A stretch of 64,000 bases of DNA from Anagrus nilaparvatae (GCA_022575985.1 JAKSXM010000247.1:2131501-2195500); one strand, 5' to 3'. Counted from the first letter of the stretch, positions 1-12,803 are shown. The notes: generated by a model from the letters alone, not told the origin. Numbers and translations: made by a program.

Positions 1-320
1 GAAAAAATTAAGTATCAATTCCAAAAAATTACTGTAAACGAGGTTCTTAAAACTAGTACTTCCATGGAAATAAATTAGGTACTAAGTCCAAAAAGAAAAA
101 AAAAATTGGTATTTTTTGTATTTTTTTGTGAAAAAAATTTTTGAAAAAAAATTTTCAGAAAATTAAGTATCCCCGATTCGAGATATCATTTGAAAACTAT
201 ACTTTCAAATATAAGTACTTTCATGGAAATAAATGAGGTATTACATCCAAATCAAAAAAAAAAAAAAGTACCTCGAGATTTTTTGGCGAAAAAATTTTTG
301 AAAAAAAAATTAGGTCTTAA
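1..320. repeat. Degenerate ~161-bp tandem duplication
   Basis: CATGGAAATAAATTAGGTA near 63 recurs as CATGGAAATAAATGAGGTA near 224. Each is followed by an A-run, then GAAAAAAATTTTTGAAAAAA and a TTAAGTAT or TTAGGTCTTAA end. The array probably continues left of the window. Confidence 0.6.
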
Positions 321-355
321 TTCCATAATATTTGTGAAATATCACCGATTACATA

Positions 356-358
<3 letters not shown>

Positions 359-393
<35 letters not shown>
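359..393. repeat. (AC)n microsatellite
   Basis: About 17 AC units. The histidine/threonine-rich frame across it is an artefact. Confidence 0.95.
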
Positions 394-397
<4 letters not shown>

Positions 398-1771
398 GAC
401 TTTTTTTAAAAACAGGTTTTTTAGCTTCCTGGGGTCCCAAAACGTGCTTATATGCCAAAAAATAGAAAATCAAATTTTGACCTAACACAATGGTTCCTCT
501 TTGAGGAACCAAAACTCATATTTTTTAAACAGCACGTGACATATAATAAAATTTTTAACTTTACAAATATTGTGATCGATAATAAAAATTATTTTTTTTC
601 TTCTCGTAAAATTTTCACTACAAATTTTATAATTCTAAAAAAATTATTTAGTATTGTAATTTGTTTGTTTACGTGTTTATAGGTTAAATTTTAATTATTA
701 TCAGTTTAATTTTCAAATAGTAATTGGATACTGTAAACACTTGGGTAGCTGATTGAGACGTAATTTGTATAATTTTATAGATGAAAATTTAATTTTTTAT
801 TTTAGGTATCATGTGAATAAATTCAAATTTTCTGAATCCTTATTTTTGGATAATACTTAAGTGAACTACCCAAACCACCGAAATTTTATCAGGAATACCA
901 AAAAATAAATAAAACGATAACAATTTTAGAGATAAAATAACAAGGTATTGCAACAAAGGTGAAAATTTGATTTGTGTTTTATATAAATTTTGCTAACAAC
1001 ATCTAAGAATTTAAATGAATTTTTTTCAAATTATGCTGCTTTTTTTAAAGTATGTTTCATTTTAAAATACTATTCAAAAAACACACGTTCCATATCATAA
1101 AAAAGTTAATACAAGTCTCAGGATTTTCTTTAGTTATACTAAAGTACAATAGCTCAGTCTTCCTAAAGTACCAATTGTAAGAATTAGATTACTTTTAGAA
1201 GTTCATTTTGATCTAAGGATAAAAAAATAGAAAAAAATAACTTCCAACCAAAAATGAATTAGGATTAAAATTAATTCATATTTAGAGTCGCTTTAACCTA
1301 AAATGCGAATACTTTAATGTTCTTTTCTCTTATACCGTCTAGTAAATAGCAGTTACAAGATTATTTCTTGCAAATATTTAGTATTATGAATAAACTATAT
1401 AAATTTTACAAGAGTGCCTAAAAATTTATGTTAAAAAAAAAAAATTATCGAAATAGTAAGGGTTAGGTAGACACGCCTATATAATGTCGATTAAAATCCA
1501 TTACTTCGATAAATTTTAGTTTTTAAATAGTTACAAAATAAATTATGTGAACCCACTATTTCTTTAATACTTAATTAAAATAAAAAAAATAAAAATTTTA
1601 TTCACTTATGAAATTTTAAATAGCGTTAAAAAAATGAAACTGCTATTAAATTTAATTGCAATAACACGTTAAAAATTAGAACAGCAAATTAATGCTGTAA
1701 TTATTTTGTTACACACTGATACATAAAATCGTACAATATGTCAAGATTTAATAATAATAATGAAAATTTAC
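394..1771. other. FERM intron 2, no feature seen
   Basis: AT-rich sequence left of exon 2. No continuation of the FERM frame (HWL motif) was found on the minus strand. Confidence 0.6.
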
Positions 1772-1876
1772 CCTTTGTCTATTGTGGTCCACATATCGAA
1801 GTCCAAAATAATCCATTTCCATAATGTTAAGCTCCTTACAAACATAGTCTAGAATGTATTTTCCCTTATGATCAGT
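1772..1876 (-). CDS. FERM-domain protein (FRMD3/FRMD5-like), coding exon 2
   Basis: Second coding exon, 105 bases or 35 codons, phase 0 at both ends. It reads TDHKGKYILDYVCKELNIME and then MDYFGLRYVDHNRQR. This is a textbook F1-lobe stretch: KG-Y-LD-VC-L-E-DYFGLRYVD-QR, normally followed by HWL at the start of the next exon. The acceptor is TTTCAG before 1876, and the donor is AGG followed by GTAAAT at 1771. It joins exon 1 without a phase change, giving residues 33-67 of the protein. The intron between the exons is 33,434 bases (1877-35310). No continuation with HWL and the F2 lobe was found in positions 1-1770, so exon 3 and the rest of FERM lie left of the window. There are no stops or frameshifts, so the gene looks functional. 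Confidence 0.88.
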
Positions 1877-2554
1877 CTGAAACATGAAAATTAATTAAAT
1901 GTTAACACGATATTGTTATTTTCGTCATAATTAGGATTAAAATCTTTAGGCAATTGATTTAAAATTAAATGAATTTTATTTTTAAAAATGTAAAATAAAT
2001 TTATTTGATATTTTTATTTATTCATTACTAAATTATTAATAAATAAACTTATTTAAAAAATAATTTATTTAAAAATAAACTTAATATACTGAAGCATCAT
2101 TTCGTTGAAAATGATAAAATATAACAATATAACTTATAATGACAAAAGCATTAAAAAACATTAAGTACACTCTTATAGCTTATCACGATATATTATCAAC
2201 AATCTTTTTGTGACTTCTACATTCAAGCATCATCGAAAACTTTAAGTTTTATCCAAAAAAAAAGCTTTAAAAAAAATGAGAATAACTGTTCATTTCCTAT
2301 TTCACTTTTTTATAATTTTATATTACACATAAAATATTTATATAAAATGTCAATATTATCTACTTTATCACATATTTTTTCTCAAATAAATTTTATGTAC
2401 ATGATGGATTAGATAGAATGATTATATAAAAAATTTTTAAATTTATATTGATGAGAAAATCAAAACATTTTGATATAAATCTTTTTTTGTCATAAAATGT
2501 GTTCATTATACACTGAGATATTGCCTTGTTTCATTTTTCAAAACTATTAAACTA

Positions 2555-2981
2555 CACTGTAAAAAGTAACTTTCTTAGATTTACAAAAAAAATTGAATTT
2601 TTTCGAAAATTTAGTGAATTTTCAAAAAATTTTGTAAATATTCGATAAAAGTTGTAAATTTACTAAATTTAGTAAATTATCGAAAAATTCGAGAATTCTC
2701 GATTTTTTTTTGTGATTTTACGAAAAAAGTTGTAAATTTCCAACTATTTTTCGGAAATTTACAACTATTTTTTGAAAATTTTCGAAAAAAAATTGTTAAT
2801 TATTAATTTTTCTTGTGAATTCACAAAAAAAAATGGAGAATACTCGAATTTTTTGTTAATACACTAAATTTAGTAAATTTACGATTTTTTTCGAATATTT
2901 ACAAATTTTTTTGAAAATTTACTAATTTTTCGAAAATTTTATAATTTTTTTGTTAATATAAGATAGTTACTTTTTACAGTG
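2555..2981. mobile_element. TA-flanked MITE, family A, copy 1
   Basis: The ends CACTGTAAAAAGTAACTTTC and mirror are flanked by TA on both sides, as in Tc1/mariner-type elements. The interior is made of alternating TTTACAAA/TTTCGAAA inverted motifs, so the whole element folds on itself. Further copies lie at 12313-12743 and 17940-18356. Confidence 0.85.
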
Positions 2982-3076
2982 TATTAATTCATTTTTTTTT
3001 CACTCGTACATTAAATACGAGAATTTTTTTGTCATATTTCAGCGCGCGTTGTATGTCCAAAAGGGCGAAAAAAAAA

Positions 3077-3094
3077 GGTATAATATATTATACC
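3077..3094. repeat. 18-bp perfect palindrome
   Basis: GGTATAATATATTATACC. No clear element boundary around it. Confidence 0.5.
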
Positions 3095-3606
3095 ATAGGC
3101 GTATGAATTTAGACACTAGCGTAATCACTTGATATAAAATTTCACGTCCTGGATGAATAATATCCTATATTAACCGCAGAGTCAAACATAAGAATCATTT
3201 GAAACTTTTTTATTACTTAATTTTTTTAGCAACATAGTTTTAAAGTGTATTTGCTTTTTAGCATTGAGTATTGTTATTGCAATTCAACAAAAAAAGGTGA
3301 TTTGCTTTTTGTGCTTAGAAAATTACTTGAAAAAAAGAGATGACTTAAAACTATAAAAAAATTATAGGCAAGTATCCAAGATAGCTATAAAAACCTAATG
3401 TACTTAATGATATATTATCATGTATGTCCAAACATATGTCTAACAAATATAAATAAAAAAAAAAGAGATTAAAATGATTGCCAAAAAAAAAAAAATCGAG
3501 ACTATAGATACCTAGATATCAACTTGTATAATATCTTTTTAGTGTTACATAAAATTCATTAATTGTAATTATTTTTATTTCTTAATTATTTTTGCCTTAC
3601 ATCAAA

Positions 3607-3734
3607 ATAGCTATTTATTAAACAAGGGATAAAATATTGGTTTTGGCTTTGCATGCAGTTGTATGCACGAGCGAGTGCAGACAGCATGCAAAAAACGAAT
3701 CCCATATTTTGTCCCGTGTTCTAAACAATAGTTT
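3607..3734. repeat. Imperfect palindromic element centred on GCATGC motifs
   Basis: CTATTTATTAAACAAGGGAT and the mirrored CTATTGTTTAGAACACGGGA start the two arms, which continue with AAAATATTGG and AAAATATGGG. The centre has GCATGCAGTTGTATGC. Probably a small decayed MITE. Confidence 0.55.
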
Positions 3735-3744
3735 TACATATAAT

Positions 3745-3792
3745 GGGCAAAAAAGCCGCCTCCCTAGGGCAGAAAATAGGCTTTTTTTGCCC
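3745..3792. repeat. Short inverted repeat
   Basis: GGGCAAAAAAGCC is mirrored by GGCTTTTTTTGCCC, with a GC-rich loop. It adjoins the previous palindrome. Confidence 0.5.
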
Positions 3793-4085
3793 TAGATATG
3801 TAAAGAATTTTTTTCTTTTAAATCAGTGAAAAATAGTAGAGAAGAAAAAAATCAAAATAAAATTTAAGAACAGATTATTTACTTCCATTTCCAAGTAGTT
3901 TTGGTGTATGCTTTTAATGTAGGAAAAGTATGATTTCAAAATTTTATAAACTAGTAATAAATCTAAGAATTATTAATTACTTACAAAAATTAAAAAAAAA
4001 TAAAACTTGAGAATATGTAAAATACAAAAAATTAGTATTAAAAATAATTTCCAGGTATAGTTAATATTCGGATTGTGCAAAAGTA

Positions 4086-4517
4086 GTAAATATACCCATT
4101 TTGGGGGTTGTTTTTGCTAAATTAAGGGTGAAATTTTAATTTTTTACAAAAAAGTCGACCAAATTCTTGTTCAGTGATCCAAAAAACCTGTATGGACCTA
4201 ATACGGTCGCTCAAAATGCCGTAATATTTCCGTTTTATTTCAGGGTGAACTATTAATTTGTCATAAAAAGTCTGCAAACTATTGATCAGCGAAAAAACAC
4301 ATTTGGACCAATTCTTAGACAAACACTCAGAATGCGTATACATCAAAAATAGCCCTTTTTTGGAGTAGCTTTTGCAAATTTAATTGTATTCCGCAAATAT
4401 CTCTAAGAAAAAACCCCGATTTTCTAAATCAGTGTCCCAAAAAACTCATAGTAGATCAAATCTTATGATGGTTAGTAAAAATAAACCCCCCCCCCCCCCT
4501 GTAATTTTACTGGAGTA
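4086..4517. repeat. Family B element, half copy
   Basis: Matches the right half of the 26.7-kb copy: TTGCTAAATTAAGGGTG, then GTTCAGTGATCCAAAAAACC, a C-run at 4486-4499, and the terminus TTTTACTGGAGTA. The left arm is missing. The minus-strand frame across it is a by-product. Confidence 0.7.
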
Positions 4518-5852
4518 TTTCTCGAGGATTGCTTTTTAGCTGATCCGTTTGAAAAAATTATTTTATTTACTATAACATATTCATGTGATTAAATTATTTT
4601 ATTTTTTATTTTTAATTTTTTGTGTATCTAAGATTTTTATTTTTAGTTACCTAAGCTTAATTTCGACGTTTTTTTATTAGGCGTATTGTTTAAAAAAAAA
4701 TATATTTCATTTGTTATGTCTTTTCTGCGTTTTAAAAGTTCTCAGTTTGTTCTTTATGCATCATTTCACTGAAAAAGCGTCAGTAAGGATTTTTTTAAGT
4801 GTCTAAAATTTTTATATTTTTGATTTTAAAGAAAAATTGTCTTGGTTTTTCTTCTGTGGATAAAGAAAACTAAGTTTTATTTTTTCTTTTTGTAAGCTCT
4901 TTTGTGCTCATTGAAGCGTTTACTGCGTTTACGTCGGGATTGACTAATATATGAGAAATGACAAACTTTACTTTTAATTTTGTATATGATATTATTTTTG
5001 TTTGCTTTATTGACTTTGTCTGCCCCTAGTGCTATGATTTTATTAAATTTATTAATATATTTTTCAATAACAGAACAATGTCATTATTTAAGTATTCGTA
5101 AAAGGGTATGGTTAATTTATTTTTCGGAATATTTTTCTCGGGAGTTATTTAATGATGGATTTATATTTTTTTGATGTAAATGTGCAATTCTTTTATCTAT
5201 TCTATTAATTTATAAAACTATTAAATCATTGCTTTGTCAAAATTTTTTGGCCAATTTTATATTACTATAATGAATTTTTTTATTAGACAAAAAAAGGCAG
5301 TTATCTGTAATATTGTATAAATGATTGCAATTTTTAGTTTTATTGGATGATGTGAATGATAACTGAGGAACCTAGCTGATAATTAATGCTGTTATTATAT
5401 TTATCTTCGGTTTTCGTAGTGAATTTAATATTTTGGTTATAATTATCAAAGGTATTCAAAATTTTGTTTTTTTTTTTTTTTTGTTATAAATTATAAAAAT
5501 GTCATATGCATATCTGAAATAAAGAAGAATAGGAAATTTTGTATCTTTGGGAGAGTTTGAAAAGTACTTACACGACTTGCGAAGTATTATGTTACTTTTC
5601 AGTTTTTCTAATGACACTTTTGCCATCTAAATGGCCCATCGTTAGTCTGCAGAAAAATGGTGAGGAACAGAAGCCCATAGGAAGACCTGAGTTTTGGCTA
5701 TAAAATTTTTTATTAAATTGTATGTAGGTTGAGTTTAGTAAGAGTTATATACCAATAAAAAATTGACGTTTTGTTATTGGTATATTTTTTTAAAAATATT
5801 TTTAAAATTTCTATTAAGAGCTTCCGGGACTAAATTATCGGGAATGCTTGGG

Positions 5853-6029
5853 TAGAGACCCTAGATTAGCAGAGACTGCCAGAAAAGCACGTGGTTCCGC
5901 AAGTTGCCAGCTAAGATGGCGGTCGAAAAAAATTTCCTCATTTAAAATATATGGTTGCCACTGCAAATGGCGGACCAATCTCAAAAACAGTCTACCTATC
6001 TGGCAGTCTCTGCTAATCTAGGGTCTCTA
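5853..6029. mobile_element. Short hAT-like MITE (177 bp)
   Basis: Terminal inverted repeats of about 29 bp starting TAGAGACCCTAGATTAGCAG, mirrored at 6001-6029. Flanked by the perfect 8-bp duplication TGCTTGGG (5845-5852 and 6030-6037). Internal sequence is unrelated to the other two hAT elements. Confidence 0.88.
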
Positions 6030-7039
6030 TGCTTGGGAACATAGCAACGACATCTACGGAGGAAAATTCAGTTTTCAATTCAGTTTTTGTAAAAACTTTG
6101 TGAGGTATACTTATCTAAATTTTATAAATAACTATCTATAAAAGGAACGATAATTCTAATTTTGATCATCTCATATGCTCTTGCGTCGAAATAAATTAAT
6201 TATTTCTAAAATTGTTCAATTTTTGATATTTTTTATTATTATTTACCTATAATAATAATATAAATAAAATTTTTTCAAATATTTTATATTGGAACATACA
6301 AGTATATATTCTCGCTTTCTTAAAATAATTAAATATTAAAGATTTGATTCTACTATAAATGTAAAGCAATAATTTTTTTTAAAATTTAAACAACGTATGC
6401 AAAATAGGATTTCTTATCATTATTACATTCATAATAATTCATCGTCCATTAAATATGATTTTAAGTCAATGAATCGTAAAAATAAAAAAAAAGCTATTCA
6501 TTGAAATTGCAACCACTTAGATGTACTTTATTTTATAATAATAAGATTTATTATTATTTATATTGTCAGTGAATCTTCTTTATAATTCTTTTGTTCTGAT
6601 GGCATATCTTTAAATTTATATTTTATTCTTTACTTTTTAAATATGGCATGACTCAGCTAATTTCACAAATGCTTTTTAATGTTTTTAATTTTTTTATATT
6701 TGACACTTATTTCTTATTTTTTGAAATAATTATTATTTAAGTAAATTAATTAAAAATGTTGAACCATTTTTGTTATTCTGTCAATGTAAATTATGAGAAG
6801 CTTAGGGGAAAATACTTTAAAATTAATATCAATGCAACTGACCTGAATAAATTAAAATATAAATAAATAAAAAATGAAGAAGCAGCAAGCTGCAAAGCAA
6901 TCCCATTAAACAAAATAATTGCCTAAAGTTAGGTAAAGAACCCTCAAACACAGAAAAAAAGATTTGCTCCTCGATATGAGACGGAAAGCTTACGAAGAAA
7001 CGCTAATGTATATTAAACTGTCTGTGAAATAATATTTTT

Positions 7040-7100
7040 ATTAATTTAACCAATAAATTGGTTAATTTTCAACTAACAGTCACGTAACAGTGTTTCGTCA
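7040..7100. repeat. Short dispersed repeat shared with 26225-26280
   Basis: AATAAATTGGTTAATTTTCA and AGTCACGTAACAGTGTT recur in the same order at 26225-26280 with a few differences. Confidence 0.5.
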
Positions 7101-7113
7101 TACTTCTGTGAAG

Positions 7114-7269
7114 CTTGAGGACCCAGAAAAAAAAGTTCATCAAATTCACAAGATAAAAAACAAAAGCGTTCTCACTGAGTTGAAAGCAAATGAGGTTTAC
7201 GTTCCATCTTTACGAATTCCGCTAAAACTTAAGCCGATCATCGGATTATTTTCAAGGGATTATTTTTGA
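7114..7269 (+). other. Possible coding remnant
   Basis: The plus frame reads EDPEKKVHQIHKIKNKSVLT and ELKANEVYVPSLRIPLKLKP before a stop at 7267. It is next to the transposase relic but on the other strand. No family recognised; low weight. Confidence 0.2.
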
Positions 7270-7414
7270 TAAACATCTTAATCTTCAGGAATATCGAGTT
7301 CCGCAAAAAACGAAAAGATACCATTTTTTAAAGGAAAAGTATGCACATTTTTGGTAAAAAGAAAAAAAACAATATTCCCTATCAATATTAGGTTAAATGC
7401 CAAATATTAGTGGT

Positions 7415-7829
7415 TTAAAATTTTTTTACAAAATCACATCTCGTTATAAGACGGTAGTCGTATTCAAATTTGTGTAAATGAATAGCTGCTAGTTTATTTA
7501 AATACCTTTGGTCAGTTATTTTCCTTGGAAAATCGTTAGCTGATCGAGTAATTATAAAAATTTCTTCTTGCCATACCATAAGTATTTCTACTACGTCATA
7601 AATATTAGGACTACTAGATCCAAAATATGAATTATACTTTGAGTGAAAAGATTCACACGCATTAGTCGTCCATTCCTTGTCAAATTCTTCCGAGGCCCAC
7701 TTATTGGGGTTAAAAGATATTCCAATCAATACAGTTTTCAGCTAAATAATCACAATATTCAATTATTTCTATTGGAGCAGAGGACATCATATCTTCGCTA
7801 AAAGCATCTTGAACTTCAGTAGGACTCAA
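7415..7829 (-). pseudogene. Mutator-like (MULE) transposase relic, C-terminal part
   Basis: On the minus strand two adjoining frames read LSPTEVQDAFSEDMMSSAPI, then EIIEYCDYLAENC, and after a +1 shift near 7735, FNPNKWASEEFDKEWTTNAC, ESFHSKYNSYFGSSSPNIYD and VVEILMVWQEE. The order 'DYL-ENY ... W ... RTTN-ESFH-YN--F---PNI--...-L---Q' is typical of the region after the MULE transposase catalytic domain in insect transposon-derived proteins. The catalytic DDE core is absent, and the frameshift plus the flanking non-coding sequence mark it as a relic. It could instead be a domesticated host-gene fragment, but the frame ends at 7415 without a splice signal I can support. Confidence 0.6.
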
Positions 7830-8165
7830 CAAAAGTTAAATTTTTTTTTTTTAATTTGCGGATTTCGTAAAATCTTATTAAGTGATTAAAGTGATAATCT
7901 GTATTAAAATTTAAACAATAGGGATAATCTTTTGCGGAATTCGTAAAAAAATCGAAAATTAAGTAGTTTAAAATTTGCGGAACTCATATATTTTTTAATT
8001 CGATTTGCGGAACTCAGATACAGCCGTTTAAAGAACCAAGAAAGGTATAGATAGTATTGTTTGGTGATCGTCTAGTCATTCTGGTCTGGGGCTTTTACGT
8101 GCGTAGTTATAGGGTTTTAGTTGAGTGTTAAAGTCAGTACACTTAATATTTTTCAATCTATCTAT

Positions 8166-8335
8166 ACTATATTGCAAATTTGTGAAAAATAGTTGCATAT
8201 TTACGAAAATTATTAGTGAATTCGCAAAAAAAATTGAGGATTTTTGATTTTAATGCAAATTTACCGAAAATTAGTGAATTTACGATGTTTTCGAAAATAA
8301 TTTTTGTTAAATTTATAAGAGTGACTTTTAACAGT
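8166..8335. repeat. Partial copy of TA-flanked MITE family A
   Basis: The right half of the family A interior, ending in a decayed terminus (GAGTGACTTTTAACAGT). The long minus-strand frame over it is an artefact of the repeat. Confidence 0.6.
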
Positions 8336-9092
8336 TTAAGAATCTGACTGCTTTTCACTGATATAGTCTCGTGGAGGAATGAAATTTCTCCGTTTATATT
8401 CGTTTGCGTTCTGCTAAGAAGCAAACATCGAACTTTGCTAGCCATATTCAAAATTTTATAAAAAAAAAAAAGAAATAAGCTATCATGGAACCAATTCAAA
8501 ATTTAAATGGGAATGACTCATATTAATTAATAACAATATTCAAGGTACAAGTTTAAAATTAAATAGATCGTTAGTTGCCAGCAAGAAGTAGGTTCAAATG
8601 TTTAGTAAGAAATTGTTTTTATTTGTTGTAAAATTTTTTTATTTAAAAGTAAACAATAAAAAAAAAATTTCAAATTACAGAATTACAGAAAAGTCAATAA
8701 CAAAAGAAATCAATAATGTTTATATAGATAAAATAAATGACAAATATTGACAATATATTGTAATATATTTAGCTGTATAGAGCTTAAGTTATAAATTTTC
8801 TAAGTGGCTAATTATAATTGATTATAAATAACTGAAAGTTATATTTATATCTATTTATAAAGTTGTTTTAATTATTTATATTATAATACCTAGATTGTAC
8901 TATAAGATTAACTTTGTTATAAAAAAATAAATAAGACTATTCAATTGACCCTGTGCTACTGCCTTAAATACTTATTTAATAGTTTTAATTATAAAATTTT
9001 ATTCTTTACATGTGTTAAATAAATAAAATTTATTCTTTTTTTTCTAATTTTATGTATTTTAAATTTAAAAGACAATTTTCATTGATGCTCAT

Positions 9093-11388
9093 ATATGGGT
9101 CAATATTTGTGAAGTGTATACAGTTTGGATTTTCGAGTCTGAGAATGTACTCCAAAGTATGTTTGGTCGAAAGCATATATAAAAAAAATAATTTTTCCCA
9201 ATTTTTAGCTTTTTAGATCCAATCCTCTATTTTTTACAGCTATTTTTGTTTTTTTCAATTTTTTGAAATTTTTAATTTTTGAGAAATTTATGTTCATTAA
9301 TTTTTCTCGCAAACGCGCACTTTACAATAAAATTTTTTTTCCTTATAGTACCCCATAGGAAATTTCCCGTAGAATTCGATTCTGGGGTCCAAATTTTTTT
9401 TTTGAACTGCGCATGCGCGAGAAAATCAACTTTCTTGCTTTGCCTTTTCTAGCTTATATGCCTCAGATGCAGACAGCTCAATTTTCATCCTGTTGGTCTC
9501 AAATTGTATGTTTTTTCATATACTTTCAGCTTATGAAATCATTTTTTTGGGTAAATTTATTTTAAAAGCACTAAAATTGAAAAATAGCGATTTTTAAAAA
9601 ATCATTTTTCACAAATTTTGAATTTCCCGCCAAGTCAAGTGACCAAATGAAAATCTGACTGAAAATTCTGATTCAGTGGAAAATTTTACATAAGGATACC
9701 AATTTTCGTCTTATTTCATTAAATAGTTTCTAAGATATCCCATTTTAAAGATAAAGATTAAAATTGACTTTTTTTAAAAAACCCTAAAAATGGGACTCTG
9801 ACTTTAATTATCATATCTGCTAAGCAAATAATTATAAAAAGACAAGTAAAAATTTTTTGGAAACTAAGGGCTTGTAAAAAATTTTTGAGGCCTATAGAAC
9901 TCGTTTCTTTTGAAAATTAGAATTTTGGCAGCAATTTCAAAATTGGTCATTTTTGGGTAAGAATAGGGATTTGGTTTATTGACTATCGCCATGAGAGAAT
10001 TAACAACAAATAAATGTGGTGTACGGTAAATAATTGTTGATACGTATACCGAAAAAATGAGACCAATTGGAAGTATTTTGGTTAGCTGGCGAGGTTGCAG
10101 CTTTGTATTAAAGATTATGAAAAAAATCCTATTTTATAACATTGTCGTATTTTGTAGGTATTCTATCTTATTTTCGATTTTCCGAATTTGCTAGTTTCCT
10201 ATTGAAAATTTGACCAAATTTTCGGATTTGTCGAGAAAATTTACAAAAGACTCCCTTTTTGGAAAAGTTTTGGATGTTTCCGTAACGCTATAGAAATAAA
10301 AGAAATAGCAAAATACTAAATTACTACAAAATACGATAATGTTATAAAATAGGATTTTTTCGTAATCTTTAATACAAAGCTGCAACCTCGCCAGTTAACC
10401 AAAATACTTCCAATTAGTCTCATTTTTTTGGTATAAGTGTCACCATTCAGGTACCGTACACCGCAATTATTTGTCGTTAATTATTTCATGGCGATAGTCA
10501 ATAAACCAAATGCCTATTCTTACCCCAAAATGACCAATTTTCAAATTGCTGTCAAAATTCTAATTTTTAAAAGAAACGAGTTCTATAGGCCTTAAAAAGT
10601 TTTTTACAAGCTCTAAATTTCCAAAAAATTTTTACTCGTCTTTTTATAATTATTTGCTTAGCAGATATGATAATTAAAGTCAGAGTCCCATTTTTAGGGT
10701 TTTATAAAAAAAGTCAATTTTAATCTTTATCTTTAAAATGGGATATCTTAGAAACTATTTAATGAAATAAGACAAAAATTGGTATCCTTATGTAAAATTT
10801 TTCGCTGAATCCGAATTTTCTGTCAGATTTTCATTTGGTCACTTGACTTGGCGGGAAATTCAAAATTTGTGAAAAATGATTTTTTAAAAATCGCTATTTT
10901 TCAATTTTAGTGCTTTTAAAATAAATTTACCCAAAAAAATGATTTCATAAGCTAAAAGTATATGAAAAAACATACAATTTGAGACCAACAGGATGAAAAT
11001 TGAGCTGTCTGCAGCTGAGGCATATAAGCTAGAAAAGGCAAAGCAAGAAAGTTGATTTTCTCGCGCATGCGCAGTTCAAAAAAAAATTTGGACCCCAAAA
11101 TCGAATTCTACGGGAAATTTCCTATGGGGTACTATAAGGAAAAAAAATTTTATTGTAAAGTGCGCGTTTGCGAGAAAAATTAATGAACATAAATTTCTCA
11201 AAAATTAAAAATTTCAAAAAATTGAAAAAAACAAAAATCGCTGTAAAAAATAGAGGATTGGATCTAAAAAGCTAAAAATTGGGGAAAATTATTTTTTTTA
11301 TATATACTTTCGACCAAACATACTTTGGAGTACATTTCGAGACCCGACCATGCAAAGTCATATACAGTTCACAAATATTGACCCATAT
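9093..11388. mobile_element. Large foldback element, 2.3 kb with ~1.06-kb arms
   Basis: Two arms (9093-10157 and 10324-11388) are inverted copies of each other over more than 1 kb, with only scattered mismatches, around a loop of about 166 bp. The outer ends are ATATGGGTCAATATTTGTG and its mirror. No long frame or transposase motif is seen. The target duplication is uncertain; TA is possible. Fragments of the same arm occur at 28548-28615, 46185-46236 and 58677-58925. Confidence 0.88.
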
Positions 11389-12312
11389 TACTTTTAAAAT
11401 AAATGTACACAGTTAACTTACTTTACTCAAAATTCTAAGGAACGCGTAAGAATTTTACACTATTTAAAAGGTAAGGCCTCTAATATTTTCTCGTTTAACT
11501 TAAATAATAGCTTCATGAATTGGATAATGTTAAAATTTTTTAAAACAAACCTCTTCGAAGGAAAAACTGATTTTCAAAATAAATCTAAATTTTAAGAATT
11601 TATTCAAACTACAATAAGAAATAAAAGTTTTCTTAGCTCAATTTAAAAAAAGTTTTAGAAAGTAAAATAACTATCCAGCTTAAAATTTGAATATAAAGCC
11701 GAACTTTTTGGAGTAAAAATATCACTAGCTTCAGTTAAATTATTATAAAGAGCAATATTATTGTTCAAGGGATTCATTTTTTACCAAAGGGTCAAGTTAA
11801 TTTTCATGTATATTAAATATTTATTAAATTCTTAAAATTCCAAAAATTTTATTGAAATTCAAAGCAGAGCAATTTTGTGGTGCAGTTCAAATTTATCTCT
11901 ACAGACAATCTATTTTCATAAACATTTATGAAAATTTCCTGTGTATAGTAACAAAAAGTTTTATTAAAATAATGAAAAAATACAATCGATTTTTTTTTTA
12001 ATTAAAAAAATTAATAAAATATATGTATATTTTTAAATTAATTTAAAAATAATTAGATTTTAAAAAAAGTTAATTTTAAACTTATGAATTATATAGATTG
12101 AAATATTTTTTTTAATTAAATAAAATATAAAATACAAAATCATGTATTGAAACCAATGTAGTTTTTATTTTTGCAACATGAGATAAATAAATTTGATAGG
12201 TAATTGGTAGTGGTAAAGAAAAAACGATACTTGATTTTATAAAAATTACAATACATTTTGAAAATGAAAAAAATTTATTGTTCACTGAAAAAAAGCTTTT
12301 TTTTTGTATATA

Positions 12313-12743
12313 CACTGTAAAAAGTAATTTTCTAATATTAACGAAAAAAATAAAATTTTTTCTAAAAATTAGCGAATTTTCAAAAAATTTTGTATATATT
12401 CGATAAAAATCTTAAATTTACTAAATTTAGTACATTATCGAAAAATTCGAGAATTGTCGATTTGATTTTTTTTTGTGATTTTACGAAAAAAGTTGTAAAT
12501 TCACAACTATTTTTCGCAAATTTACAACTATTTTTTCTAAATTTTCGAAAAAAAATGGTAAATTTGCAACTTTTTTCGTAAAATCACAAAAAATAATCGA
12601 GAATTCCTCAATTTTTCGAGAATAGACTAAATTTAGTAAATTTACGATTTTTATCGAGTAATTACAAATTTTTTCGAAAATTTACAAATTTTTCCTAAAT
12701 GTTCTAATTTTTTTGTTAATATAAGAAAGTTACTTTTTATAGT
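12313..12743. mobile_element. TA-flanked MITE, family A, copy 2
   Basis: Same ends and interior as the copy at 2555-2981. The right end is decayed (ACTTTTTATAGT), so the flanking TA is kept only on the left. Confidence 0.8.
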
Positions 12744-12803
12744 CCCAATTTAATCGATCAAATTTCGAGCTTCAAAGAATTCGAATTTCGAATTTCAACT
12801 ATT

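Noticed and set aside
190..465. 91-residue frame with a run of Thr-His pairs
   Set aside because: It is created by the (AC)n microsatellite and the flanking A-runs; no protein character outside the repeat.
4980..5174. 64-residue hydrophobic frame, considered as a nuclear mitochondrial insertion
   Set aside because: Hydrophobic frames are expected in T-rich DNA; no mitochondrial motif such as a recognisable cytochrome or NADH dehydrogenase stretch was found.
5619..5695. Short plus frame IVSLQKNGEEQKPIGRPEFWL
   Set aside because: About 20 codons only; no supporting context.
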